Of a DNA stretch of 64,000 nt, positions 41,570-50,138 are shown one piece after another; position 1 is the stretch's first letter; each line of letters opens with the position of its first letter. The stretch spans positions 124,001 through 188,000 of the forward strand of contig NZ_CP084528.1 of NCBI RefSeq assembly GCF_020410745.1, read 5' to 3'. This DNA comes from Kaistella polysaccharea (lineage in GTDB: Bacteria > Bacteroidota > Bacteroidia > Flavobacteriales > Weeksellaceae). The position numbers were made by a program, and so were the translations under genes. The notes beneath the pieces are model-generated. The model saw nothing but the letters and a program-made list of their open reading frames with translations, made no database searches and was not told where the DNA came from.

Positions 41570-42127
41570 CTATAAAACTTTTAGGTTCTTTTTCATCACA
41601 TCTTGTACTTCATCATTTCTCGTAAGCATCAATTGGTTAAAAGCCAGCAATGAAATTTTTGCGCAAACTTCTGCATCATCACCTGCTCGGTGGTGATTAA
41701 ATTTTAAATGGTGATGCTCTGCCAAACTTTTCAGTCCATATTTCGGAAGATTTTTCCAGGATTTTTTTGCTAACGATATGCTGCATAGGTAATTAAGTTT
41801 CGGTTTATAAAACCCGTAGTAATCAAGACAACTTCTCAAAACTCCCGCATCAAAGCCAGCGTTGTGCGCGATCATCAAATTTCCATACATTAAATCCTCA
41901 GCTTCATGCCAAATATCTTGAAATGTCGGCGCATCTTTCACTTCTTCAGGTCTGATCCCATGAACATCAATATTTCTGGGATGAAAGTAGGGGAAACTTG
42001 GCGGCTTGATAAGCCAGGTTTTGGTGGAGACGATTTCGCCATTTTCGACAATGCATATTCCCATTTCGCATGCGGAATTTCTTTCATGTGTAGCGGTTTC
42101 AAAGTCAATGGCGCAGAAATCAATCAT
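41570..42127 (-). CDS. DEDDh 3'-5' exonuclease (DnaQ-like)
   Basis: A 185-residue exonuclease resembling the DNA polymerase III epsilon proofreading domain. The metal-binding residues are in FCAIDFETA (Exo I), MIAHNAGFDAGVLRSC (Exo II) and HHRAGDDAEVCAKI (Exo III, DEDDh His-Asp). It lacks the polymerase-binding tail, so it is more likely a stand-alone repair or RNA-trimming nuclease. It is downstream of the alpha/beta hydrolase gene on the same strand. Confidence 0.9.
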   Translation of the reverse strand: MIDFCAIDFETATHERNSACEMGICIVENGEIVSTKTWLIKPPSFPYFHPRNIDVHGIRPEEVKDAPTFQDIWHEAEDLMYGNLMIAHNAGFDAGVLRSCLDYYGFYKPKLNYLCSISLAKKSWKNLPKYGLKSLAEHHHLKFNHHRAGDDAEVCAKISLLAFNQLMLTRNDEVQDVMKKNLKVL

Positions 42128-42184
42128 AACTGGAAAAGAGATTTGTTTGGAATAGAGATTATTAGAAATATTTGGAAAGGTTTT

Positions 42185-42952
42185 TTAACGGAGTATTTCG
42201 CCCAGTTCTTTCAAAAACTCTGGGTAATTTACTAAATCATCGTGAGTTCCGCCATCAATTTCAATAAACTTTTTTGTAATTTCTGGCCTAGACTTTTTAA
42301 ATAGGTCGAACAGCTTTTTACCAGATTTTAGAGGAACTACAGTGTCTTTCGTGCCGTGAAAATGATAGAGCGGAACAGAAATATTCCTGATATTTTCATT
42401 TGATAAAAAGTGATAAGTCATAGTAGGTGCGACGCGATCGGTTACTTTTTTGGGCAGCCATCGGTTTACAATATCCTGTAAATTATAGAAAGTCGCTTCG
42501 AGTAGTACTGCTTTTGGATTGTTGTCACCTGCTACTTTCACAGCAAAGGAACCGCCAAGACTTCTTCCGTAGACTACCGTGTTTTCTTCCCCATATTTTT
42601 CTTTTGCAAAATTGTAGAAATATTGCGCATCAGAATAGAGAAATTCCTCATTTCTTGGGCCAGAACTTTTACCATAACCTCTGTAATCCATGACCAAAAC
42701 ATCATATTCAAATTGGGTATATTCATTGGCTATTTTTCCCCACCGATGTAAATTATCAGCATTACCATGGAAATATAAAATAACTCCCTTTGGTTTTTTA
42801 ATTTTGAAATGAAGTACATTAATTTTTCCGTCAAATGGGGTATCCCACAAATATTCTTCAAAATCCTGCTCAAAATCAAATGTGTGATCTGTGGGCAAAA
42901 GTACGGGTAAAAAGACGACTTTTTCCTGAAAATATTGAAGTAGTTTTCCCAT
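42185..42952 (-). CDS. Alpha/beta hydrolase
   Basis: A 255-residue alpha/beta hydrolase. The nucleophile elbow is YGRSLGGSFA, the oxyanion region YFHGNADN, with an Asp in FHGTKDTVVP and the final His in DGGTHDDLVN. It resembles eukaryotic ABHD13/Bem46-like serine hydrolases. A related protein lies at 44289, and the two flank the CNNM/CorC-type gene. Its ATG overlaps the stop of that gene by one base. The substrate is unknown. Confidence 0.87.
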   Translation of the reverse strand: MGKLLQYFQEKVVFLPVLLPTDHTFDFEQDFEEYLWDTPFDGKINVLHFKIKKPKGVILYFHGNADNLHRWGKIANEYTQFEYDVLVMDYRGYGKSSGPRNEEFLYSDAQYFYNFAKEKYGEENTVVYGRSLGGSFAVKVAGDNNPKAVLLEATFYNLQDIVNRWLPKKVTDRVAPTMTYHFLSNENIRNISVPLYHFHGTKDTVVPLKSGKKLFDLFKKSRPEITKKFIEIDGGTHDDLVNYPEFLKELGEILR

Positions 42953-44244
42953 TAAGTTCTAGATGGTGGAGTATTTCTGGAAATTAAAATTTGAGAAACA
43001 CGTTGCCTGTCTTTGCTAATAATCTCTAAATCGAGATCTTCAATCTTTATTGTACTCCCGATTTCGGTAGAGCCGCCGTGTTCGCTAAGAAAAAATCCGA
43101 CGAGTGTGGTGTAATTATCTTTGTTATCAAACTCGTAGTCGAGCTTAAAATACTTGATGAATTCAACGATAGGAAACTGTGCATCAGCGACCCAGGTGTT
43201 TTCGGTTTTCTGAACTATTCGGTAATCAAAATTTTCGTTTGTAGCTGTATTTCCTACCAAGGCATCGAGTACATCGTGCATTGTTGCAATTCCCAAAGTA
43301 TTTCCATATTCATCGATAACGATACCGTGGTGATTTTTTTCTTTTTTAAATATTTCTAATACTTTGTACGCGTAGTAATTTTCATTCAGATAAACGGGTT
43401 GGCGCAAAAGTTCTTTTAAATTAAAATTCACCGTATCTTCAATAGGAAAGATATCTTTCATCATCACGACGCCGATAATATCATCTAAATTATTTCCTTT
43501 GGTAACAGGATATACATTATGTTTTTCAGTTTTTATTTTTTCTAAAATACTGTTTAAATCCTCTTCGATATTGAAATATGTGATTGCAGTTCTGTGCGTC
43601 ATTAGCGTATTGATTTTGCGGTCACCGAGTTCAAAAACCCTTTCCACAATACTGTGTTCAATTTGGTCAATTTGCCCTTCCATTGCACTTTCGCGTACGA
43701 TAGATTTTATTTCTTCTTCCGTAACAATACTATCAGATTTACTATCAATTCCTAATAATTTCAGCAATACATTATTAGAGGTAGTCAGTAATAAAACAAA
43801 AGGTGATGTAACTTTCGATAAAATATCCATGGGTTTTGAGAGTATTGTAATAATTCTCTCCGGAAAAGTCATTGCAATTCTCTTCGGTAATAATTCCCCC
43901 AATAAAATGGATAAGTAGGTGATAAATATGACTATTCCAACCGTAGCTACTGTTTTCGAATAAGGTTCTATAGCGGCAAACTGGTCCAAAAATCCTTTAA
44001 AATCATTAGTAAGAGTATCTCCGGAATACATTCCTAGCAAAATACCGATTAAGGTAATACCGATTTGAACAGTCGACAAAAATTTGGTCGGTTTTTCGGA
44101 TAATTCTAATGCTTTCTTTGCGCCAGCACTGCCTTTTCTTTCTGCACTTTCCAGTTTAAATTTTCGAGAGGAAACGAGGGACATTTCCGACATTGCAAAC
44201 ACTCCGTTAAGTAGGATGAGTAAAATGATGATGAGTAATTCCAT
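42952..44244 (-). CDS. CNNM/CorC-HlyC family transporter
   Basis: A 430-residue membrane protein: DUF21/CNNM transmembrane region (1-140, with MSEMSLVSSRKFKLES), a pair of CBS domains (about 200-330, with LMTHRTAITYF and MHDVLDALVG), and a C-terminal CorC_HlyC domain (WVADAQFPIVEFIKYF). Such proteins are linked to magnesium or cobalt export; the 'hemolysin' name is historical. It is the middle gene of a minus-strand group with two related hydrolases. Confidence 0.93.
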   Translation of the reverse strand: MELLIIILLILLNGVFAMSEMSLVSSRKFKLESAERKGSAGAKKALELSEKPTKFLSTVQIGITLIGILLGMYSGDTLTNDFKGFLDQFAAIEPYSKTVATVGIVIFITYLSILLGELLPKRIAMTFPERIITILSKPMDILSKVTSPFVLLLTTSNNVLLKLLGIDSKSDSIVTEEEIKSIVRESAMEGQIDQIEHSIVERVFELGDRKINTLMTHRTAITYFNIEEDLNSILEKIKTEKHNVYPVTKGNNLDDIIGVVMMKDIFPIEDTVNFNLKELLRQPVYLNENYYAYKVLEIFKKEKNHHGIVIDEYGNTLGIATMHDVLDALVGNTATNENFDYRIVQKTENTWVADAQFPIVEFIKYFKLDYEFDNKDNYTTLVGFFLSEHGGSTEIGSTIKIEDLDLEIISKDRQRVSQILISRNTPPSRT

Positions 44245-44288
44245 TAAATTCTTTAATTAATGCAAAGATAATTTTTTTGAATTTATCT

Positions 44289-45149
44289 TTATTTGCGATG
44301 AGAATAGCCCAAGCTTGTTTTTTCAGCATCAATAAAAACTTTACGTTCATCGAAAATTTCTTCCATCACACGATGATATTCTTCAAACTGATGGATATTG
44401 ATATGTCCGGCGCGCAAAATGACGTACAAGCGCGAAAGTTTTGGATTAATTTCTGAAAGATCAATGGCGGTGTTAATGGGAACCAGTCGGTCATCGCTGC
44501 CGTGAATGATTTTAATTGGACACCGAACGTTTTTCAGATATTGAAAAGTAGGAATATTGTAGCGCAGAAAAGGTTTAGCGGGCATAAAAGGTAAATATCG
44601 ATGAATAGTGCGCAACAGGGAATAAAGTGGTGAAGTTAGAATTAATAAACGCGGATTGTTTTTCGAGGCCAGTCTCGCGGCAAAACCCGAACCTAAAGAT
44701 CGACCGTACAGAACGATTTTATTTTCGCTAAATTCTTCTTTGGCAATGTCATATATAAACTGAGAATCACGTTTCATGGCTTCTACTGTGCGTTTACCGG
44801 TACTTTTCCCAAACCCACGATAATCCATCATAATCACTTCGTAACCAAGTCTGGTGAAATCAATGGCAAATTTTCCCCAACCTTTTATACTTTTTGTATT
44901 TCCTTTCAGGTAAATAACTACACCTTTCGGCTCATCAACCTGAAAATGAAGATAACTGATTTTTGCGCCAGGTTCTGGTTCTACGAACTTTTCGTCAGCT
45001 TTTAAATGATCGTAGGCAAATTTGAAATCAGGTGGAAGTTTTTCAGGCTGAAAAAAAAAGCGGTGCTGAAAAAAATAGATCAGTAACCCAATGACCAGAA
45101 TGATCACCAGAATGATGGTGCCTACAAGATAGAAATCTACTTTTAACAT
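44289..45149 (-). CDS. Membrane-anchored alpha/beta hydrolase
   Basis: A 286-residue paralogue of the hydrolase at 42185, with an added N-terminal membrane helix (VGTIILVIILVIGLLIYFFQ). Nucleophile elbow YGRSLGSGFAARLA, YLKGNTKSIKGW near the oxyanion site, IHGSDDRLVP with the acid, and AGHINIHQ with the His. Shared strings with the other copy (MDYRGFGKS/MDYRGYGKS) support duplication. The active site should face the cytosol if the helix is a signal anchor with the basic side inside, but this is uncertain. Confidence 0.86.
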   Translation of the reverse strand: MLKVDFYLVGTIILVIILVIGLLIYFFQHRFFFQPEKLPPDFKFAYDHLKADEKFVEPEPGAKISYLHFQVDEPKGVVIYLKGNTKSIKGWGKFAIDFTRLGYEVIMMDYRGFGKSTGKRTVEAMKRDSQFIYDIAKEEFSENKIVLYGRSLGSGFAARLASKNNPRLLILTSPLYSLLRTIHRYLPFMPAKPFLRYNIPTFQYLKNVRCPIKIIHGSDDRLVPINTAIDLSEINPKLSRLYVILRAGHINIHQFEEYHRVMEEIFDERKVFIDAEKTSLGYSHRK

Positions 45150-45205
45150 TACATAAATGTAGATAAATTTTCTAGTATTAAATGGGATAAATAATGAAAA
45201 TAAAT

Positions 45206-46168
45206 TTATAGGAAATTTTTAAAGACTAACCATTTCGCCTGATAAAAGTCGGTGATCTGATTTTTCTGACGAAGTTTTAATGTTTGGGGAACTTGACCAT
45301 AAAAAGAAAAGTGCGCTCGGATCACCGCCCAGAAATGCGGAAATCCATCTTTAAAACCAAAATAAAATCCTGCAAAACCGTCTAATATAAATCGGAAAAA
45401 AATAAGCCAAATCACTTTCGGAAATGGTAGATTTTTCAAAAGCATCGATAGATTGTTGCGAATATTGAGAAATGTTTTTTGGGGGCTTTGTTTATTTAGC
45501 GTTCCACCACCAACGTGAAATACACTTGATTTTCCTGTATAAAATATTTTTTTACCAGAATTCTTTAATCGCCAACACAAATCAATTTCTTCCTGATGAG
45601 CAAAGAACCGTTCATCGAAACCATTTTGAGCCCAAAAATCTTTTGATCTTATAAAAAAACAACACCCAGAAGCCCAGAAAATTTCACTTTCATCATCGTA
45701 TTGACCGTGGTCATCTTCTATGTTTTCAAAAACACGTCCTCTACAAAAAGGAAATCCCAAATTATCAATCATTCCGCCTGCTGCGCCCGCAAACTCGAAA
45801 TAATTACGTTTGTTATAATCTAAAATTTTTGGCTGAATTGCAGCGATGCGGTCATCTTTCCTAAATAATTCTAAGACAGGTTGTAGCCAGTTTTCGGTTA
45901 CTTCAACATCAGAATTGAGGAGACAGTAGAATTCGTGGTCAATTTTCTTTAAACCTTCATTATATCCTCCCGCAAAACCGCGGTTATTTTCATTGATAAT
46001 AATTTTGACTGTCGGAAAATTATGCTGCAGAAAAGAGACTGAATCGTCTGTAGAATTATTATCGATTACGAATAAATCTGCACCTTTGGAGTACTGAATA
46101 ACATTGGGAAGAAATTTTTCTAACCAAGACCTCCCATTCCAGTTTAAAATGACAATTGCTAAATTCAA
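45206..46168 (-). CDS. Family 2 glycosyltransferase
   Basis: A 320-residue GT2 enzyme: AIVILNWNGRSWLEKFLP, DLFVIDNNSTDDS, ENNRGFAGGYNEG, the metal-binding LLNSDVEV and EEIDLCWRLKNSG are the rhamnosyltransferase-like GT2 blocks. The C-terminal segment has one or two hydrophobic stretches. It uses TTG as start (46166-46168): a stop lies two codons upstream and no ATG precedes the catalytic domain. Likely adds a sugar to a surface glycan; the acceptor is not known. Confidence 0.88.
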   Translation of the reverse strand: MNLAIVILNWNGRSWLEKFLPNVIQYSKGADLFVIDNNSTDDSVSFLQHNFPTVKIIINENNRGFAGGYNEGLKKIDHEFYCLLNSDVEVTENWLQPVLELFRKDDRIAAIQPKILDYNKRNYFEFAGAAGGMIDNLGFPFCRGRVFENIEDDHGQYDDESEIFWASGCCFFIRSKDFWAQNGFDERFFAHQEEIDLCWRLKNSGKKIFYTGKSSVFHVGGGTLNKQSPQKTFLNIRNNLSMLLKNLPFPKVIWLIFFRFILDGFAGFYFGFKDGFPHFWAVIRAHFSFYGQVPQTLKLRQKNQITDFYQAKWLVFKNFL

Positions 46169-46192
46169 TTTTTAAAATTTTAATTCTGAAAA

Positions 46193-47074
46193 TCAGATTT
46201 TACTTTCCATTACTTTAATTGCGTGCTGATATTTCCAGCGGCGGTGAGACCAAAGATAATTGTCAGGTCTTTTTTGAATCGTATTTTCCAGTAACTGATA
46301 GAATTTTTTCACCACTTCATGCTCCACAAATTTCTCTTTTTCAGGATTAATTCGATGATAATTTATTTGATAGTAGCCGCGCTTCACTTTTTTCATTTCG
46401 CAGAATACAAATGCTAAATCCATTCTTGTGGAAAGCTTGTCGTAACCAACAAAAGCGGGTGTTTTTTGGTTCAGAAAGTTCAGGCCATACGTCACTTCGG
46501 AAACATGTGGAGTCTGATCGGCAACGAACATGTAAATTGAATTTCCATCATTGGGGTTTCGGAAAATATGTCTGATAACTTCTTTGGCTTCTAAGGCATT
46601 GTTTCCGAATCGGTTTCTAAGCCCTTTAATTCGATCTTCCCAGAAACCGTTCTGCACTTTACGGTATACGGGAAAGCTGTTTTTTTGCGGGACTAACATT
46701 GCGAGAGTATTGTACCATTCCCAGTTAAAAATATGGCCCGCAAGTAAGATTACATTTTTGTTTTCTTGCTTTGCTTCATGAAAAACATCTTGATTTAGAT
46801 GCTGTACGCGTACACGAAGTTCTGTGGAAGAAATGGTGAAAGATCTAAAAGTTTCTACTATGTAATCACAGAAGTTGATATAAAATTTTTTCTCAATTTT
46901 TTTTATTTCTTCTGCCGTCTTTGTAGGGAAGGAATTTTGAAGATTTTCCAGAACTACTTTCCTTCGATAACCTATGATATGATAGCTGAAAAGAAATATT
47001 ACATCTGAAAAACCGTACAAGATGCGCAGCGGCAATCTGGAAAATAGTAAAATTATTTGGAATAGAAACTTCAT
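46193..47074 (-). CDS. LpxL/HtrB-like lysophospholipid acyltransferase
   Basis: A 293-residue inner-membrane acyltransferase of the lipid A late acyltransferase family. Signal-anchor helix at the N-terminus, 'VVLENLQNSFPTKTAEEIKK', the catalytic HX4E as His114/Glu119 in AGHIFNWEW, and ADQTPHV further on. It attaches a secondary acyl chain to lipid A or acylates another lipid. It lies 24 bases upstream of the glycosyltransferase on the same strand, so the two are probably co-transcribed. Confidence 0.9.
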   Translation of the reverse strand: MKFLFQIILLFSRLPLRILYGFSDVIFLFSYHIIGYRRKVVLENLQNSFPTKTAEEIKKIEKKFYINFCDYIVETFRSFTISSTELRVRVQHLNQDVFHEAKQENKNVILLAGHIFNWEWYNTLAMLVPQKNSFPVYRKVQNGFWEDRIKGLRNRFGNNALEAKEVIRHIFRNPNDGNSIYMFVADQTPHVSEVTYGLNFLNQKTPAFVGYDKLSTRMDLAFVFCEMKKVKRGYYQINYHRINPEKEKFVEHEVVKKFYQLLENTIQKRPDNYLWSHRRWKYQHAIKVMESKI

Positions 47075-47157
47075 AGTTTAATGCAAATTTAATGATAATT
47101 AAGTTTATGCTTCAGTCAAATTTCGTTATTTTGCAAAGATTAATAAATCCTTTACTC

Positions 47158-47745
47158 ATGATAAAACAAACTTTATGTAGTCTTTTAATTTCAGGACTTT
47201 TAATTTCTGGAGTTTCGTGCTCTCAAAAAAATGAAAATGTTTCTGTAACTGAAACTTCAGTTGATTCTACTGCAGCACCTGTTGATAGTCTTGCGATGAA
47301 GGAAGCGAAGAAGAAAGCAGCAGCAGCGGAAATTGCAAAACTTCCGAAACCTTATAATGATAAAGAGGATGCAGAAGCTAAAATTGCGGAACTCGTAAAA
47401 CAAGCAAAGGTTGAAAATAAAAATGTGATGATTCAGGCTGGTGGAAACTGGTGCATCTGGTGTTTAAGATTTAATAATTACGTGCAGACCACGCCAGAAC
47501 TAAAACAAATCGTTGACAAAAATTATATCTACTATCATTTAAATTATTCGCCAGAAAATAAAAATGAAAAAGTATTTGCAAAGTATGATAATCCAGGTGA
47601 AAAATTTGGATATCCGGTTTTTGTAGTTCTTGATCAAAATGGCAAAATGATTCATACCCAAGACAGTGCGGTACTTGAAGATGGGAAAGGCTACAGCTTA
47701 GAAAAGGTAAAAGCATTTTTCGCCGATTGGGCGCCAAAATCTTAA
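47158..47745 (+). CDS. Thioredoxin-fold lipoprotein
   Basis: A 195-residue lipoprotein (lipobox SGVSC, Cys21), an Ala/Lys-rich linker (about 40-65) and a thioredoxin-like domain with active site GGNWCIWC (Cys99, Cys102). The CIWC motif and the following RFNNYV place it near the DUF255/thioredoxin_7 group. It would act as a periplasmic reductase or isomerase. The start is the ATG at 47158; the longer frame from 47092 adds residues that do not belong to a signal peptide. Confidence 0.85.
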   Translation: MIKQTLCSLLISGLLISGVSCSQKNENVSVTETSVDSTAAPVDSLAMKEAKKKAAAAEIAKLPKPYNDKEDAEAKIAELVKQAKVENKNVMIQAGGNWCIWCLRFNNYVQTTPELKQIVDKNYIYYHLNYSPENKNEKVFAKYDNPGEKFGYPVFVVLDQNGKMIHTQDSAVLEDGKGYSLEKVKAFFADWAPKS

Positions 47746-47785
47746 AATAAAAAAAGTCTCGTCAAATGGCGAGACTCTTTTTTTT
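47746..47785. terminator. Bidirectional terminator between thioredoxin and aldehyde dehydrogenase genes
   Basis: Stem AGTCTCG / CGAGACT (47755-47761, 47770-47776) with A residues on the left and T residues on the right, suited to both convergent genes. Confidence 0.88.
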
Positions 47786-49145
47786 ACAAAAGTTTTTTGA
47801 TCCAGGTTAGTTTTTTTTCGGTATAGGGCGGATATTTTAAATCGGGTTCTCCCCATGTTGCACGATCTAAAACTGCTTTCTTATGGGAAAATGCCTCGAA
47901 TCCATATTTACCGTGGTAGTTTCCGATTCCAGAATTTCCTACACCTCCGAAGGGTAAATAATCATTACTCAGATGCATCACCACATCATTGATACAACCA
48001 CCACCGAAAGATATTTTGGATATAAATTCCTCTTTTTCTTCCGATTTATCAGTAAATAAATAAGCAGAAAGTGGTTTTTCATACGCCGCGATTTGTCGCA
48101 AAGCTTCATTAAAACTTTTAAAAGTCAATACGGGTAAAATAGGACCGAAAATTTCTTCCTGCATGACCGCATCATCCCACGTTACATTTTGCAGGATTGT
48201 AGGTTCAATATATCTCTTGGCAGCATCAGTTTTTCCACCCATGAAAATCTTTTCCTGATTGATTAATTTCACTAAACGCTCAAAATTTTTATCATTAATT
48301 ATTTGAGTATAATGTTCTGAATCCGGTTGATAATTAAATTTTTCGATGTACGATTTTAGCGAATCCAAAAAGCTGTCTTTTACTTTTTCATCCACCAAAA
48401 TATAATCTGGGGCGACACAAGTTTGCCCCGCGTTTAAAAATTTTCCCCACACAATTCTCTTGGCGGCAACTTCAAAATCAGCAGAAGAAGTAACAATTGC
48501 AGGACTTTTTCCTCCCAATTCCAGAGTTACTGGTGTCAAATGTTTCGCTGCAGCTTCGTACACAATTTGGCCAACTCGCGGACTTCCTGTAAAAAATATC
48601 TTGTCGAATTTTAGTTTTAATATTTCTGTCGTTTCTTCTACACCTCCTTCAGCTACAAATAAATATTCTTTCGGAAAGTTTTCATTGATGATTTTTGCCA
48701 TGGCTTTCATTGAATTTTCAGCAATTTCACTTGGCTTTAAAATACAGGTATTGCCAGCAGCCAAAGCCCCAACCATCGGCGAAAGTGAAAGTTGGTATGG
48801 GTAATTCCATGCTCCAATAACCAAAGTACAGCCCAGCGGTTCAGGATAAACTTTACTGGATCCAAATTGGTTGGCAAGATTTGTTCTTACACTTTTCGGT
48901 TTTGATAAAGATGTTACATTATTCAAAAAATAGTCAATATCTTTTATCACGAATGAAATCTCGGTTGTTAAAGTATCGAATTTCGATTTTCCAAAATCGG
49001 CATAAATCGCGTCGTACAACAATCCTTCATTTTTCACTAATAAATCTTTGAGTTTTTCCAGATACATTTTTCGAAATTTCAAACTTTTCGTTTTCTGGCT
49101 ATTAAAAAATTCCTTCTGTTCTTCTAATATTTCTTTAAAAATCAT
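47784..49145 (-). CDS. Aldehyde dehydrogenase
   Basis: A 453-residue NAD(P)-dependent aldehyde dehydrogenase, the short type typical of ALDH3/fatty or aromatic aldehyde enzymes. Catalytic Cys243 in LNAGQTCVAPDY and Glu209 in VTLELGGKSP; GAWNYPYQL and FTGSPRVG form the cofactor site. The short C-terminus ends with basic LTWIKKLL, which may tether it to membrane. It probably oxidises lipid-derived aldehydes. It is divergent from the SDR gene at 49275. Confidence 0.93.
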   Translation of the reverse strand: MIFKEILEEQKEFFNSQKTKSLKFRKMYLEKLKDLLVKNEGLLYDAIYADFGKSKFDTLTTEISFVIKDIDYFLNNVTSLSKPKSVRTNLANQFGSSKVYPEPLGCTLVIGAWNYPYQLSLSPMVGALAAGNTCILKPSEIAENSMKAMAKIINENFPKEYLFVAEGGVEETTEILKLKFDKIFFTGSPRVGQIVYEAAAKHLTPVTLELGGKSPAIVTSSADFEVAAKRIVWGKFLNAGQTCVAPDYILVDEKVKDSFLDSLKSYIEKFNYQPDSEHYTQIINDKNFERLVKLINQEKIFMGGKTDAAKRYIEPTILQNVTWDDAVMQEEIFGPILPVLTFKSFNEALRQIAAYEKPLSAYLFTDKSEEKEEFISKISFGGGCINDVVMHLSNDYLPFGGVGNSGIGNYHGKYGFEAFSHKKAVLDRATWGEPDLKYPPYTEKKLTWIKKLL

Positions 49146-49274
49146 TACTTTTAGTTATTAAATTGGTGGGTATAATATGCATTACATTACGAAACTTGCA
49201 GGTTATCTGCTAAATTGTCTTGTAAGTTTTAATCCAAACAAATTTAACTTAAAAATAATTGACATCTTTACAAA

Positions 49275-50081
49275 ATGGATTTTAAAAATAAAATTGTACT
49301 CGTTACGGGAGGTTGTTCTGGAATTGGAAAAATTATGAGTCGTAAATCTCTGGAACGAGGTTGCTCTAAATTAATCATTTGGGATATCAATGAAGAAGGT
49401 TTGACTCAGACTAAAGAAGAATTTTCAAAATTAGGTGGTGAAATTTTTACTTATAAAATTGATCTTTCAAGTTTAGATGATATTAAAGTTAATGCACAAC
49501 GTGTTAGAACTGACGTTGGTTCTGTTGATATCCTTATCAATAATGCCGGAATTGTAGTGGGCAAATATTTTCACGAGCATACGCATGAGCAGATTCAAAA
49601 AAGTATGGCGATTAATGCAAATGCTTTAATGCATACGACTTTGGAATTTCTTCCAGGAATGATTGCGAAAAATTCTGGTGCGATTTGCAACATCGCCTCT
49701 TCTGCGGGTTTAATTTCAAATCCTAAAATGTCGGTATATGCTTCTTCAAAATGGGCCGCAATTGGTTGGGGTGATAGTGTACGTTTGGAAATGGCCCAAT
49801 TAAAGAAAAATATTTCGGTCACGACCATAATGCCTTTCTTCATTAACACAGGAATGTTTGATGGTGTGAAATCTAAAGTTTTGCCAATTTTAGAACCTGA
49901 AAAATCGTCAGAAAGAATTATTTCCGCTATCGAAAAGGAAACAAAAATGTTGGCAATGCCGCTCCCATATTGGTTTATCCGTTTTTCGCAAGGTATTTTG
50001 CCAATCCCTGCTTTTGATTGGGTAATGGAAAATGTATTCGGAATATATGACACCATGAAGGAGTTTACTGGCCGGAAATAA
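49275..50081 (+). CDS. SDR family oxidoreductase
   Basis: A 268-residue short-chain dehydrogenase: cofactor loop TGGCSGIGK (11-19), ILINNAGIVVGKY, catalytic Ser in NIASSAGL, and Tyr155/Lys159 in YASSKWAA. The C-terminal hydrophobic part (LPYWFIRFSQGILPIPAFDWVM) resembles retinol-dehydrogenase/DHRS-like enzymes acting on lipids. It is divergent from the aldehyde dehydrogenase gene, so an alcohol-aldehyde-acid route is possible, though only inferred. Confidence 0.88.
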   Translation: MDFKNKIVLVTGGCSGIGKIMSRKSLERGCSKLIIWDINEEGLTQTKEEFSKLGGEIFTYKIDLSSLDDIKVNAQRVRTDVGSVDILINNAGIVVGKYFHEHTHEQIQKSMAINANALMHTTLEFLPGMIAKNSGAICNIASSAGLISNPKMSVYASSKWAAIGWGDSVRLEMAQLKKNISVTTIMPFFINTGMFDGVKSKVLPILEPEKSSERIISAIEKETKMLAMPLPYWFIRFSQGILPIPAFDWVMENVFGIYDTMKEFTGRK

Positions 50082-50105
50082 ATTTTAAGGCTCGGAATTT
50101 TTCCT

Positions 50106-50113
50106 TAAATTTG
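50106..50113 (+). promoter_or_regulatory. -7 promoter element for purB
   Basis: TAAATTTG, exact TAnnTTTG match, 25 bases before the purB ATG. Confidence 0.5.
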
Positions 50114-50138
50114 TGCAAGTAAAAAGTAAAAAGAAAGA

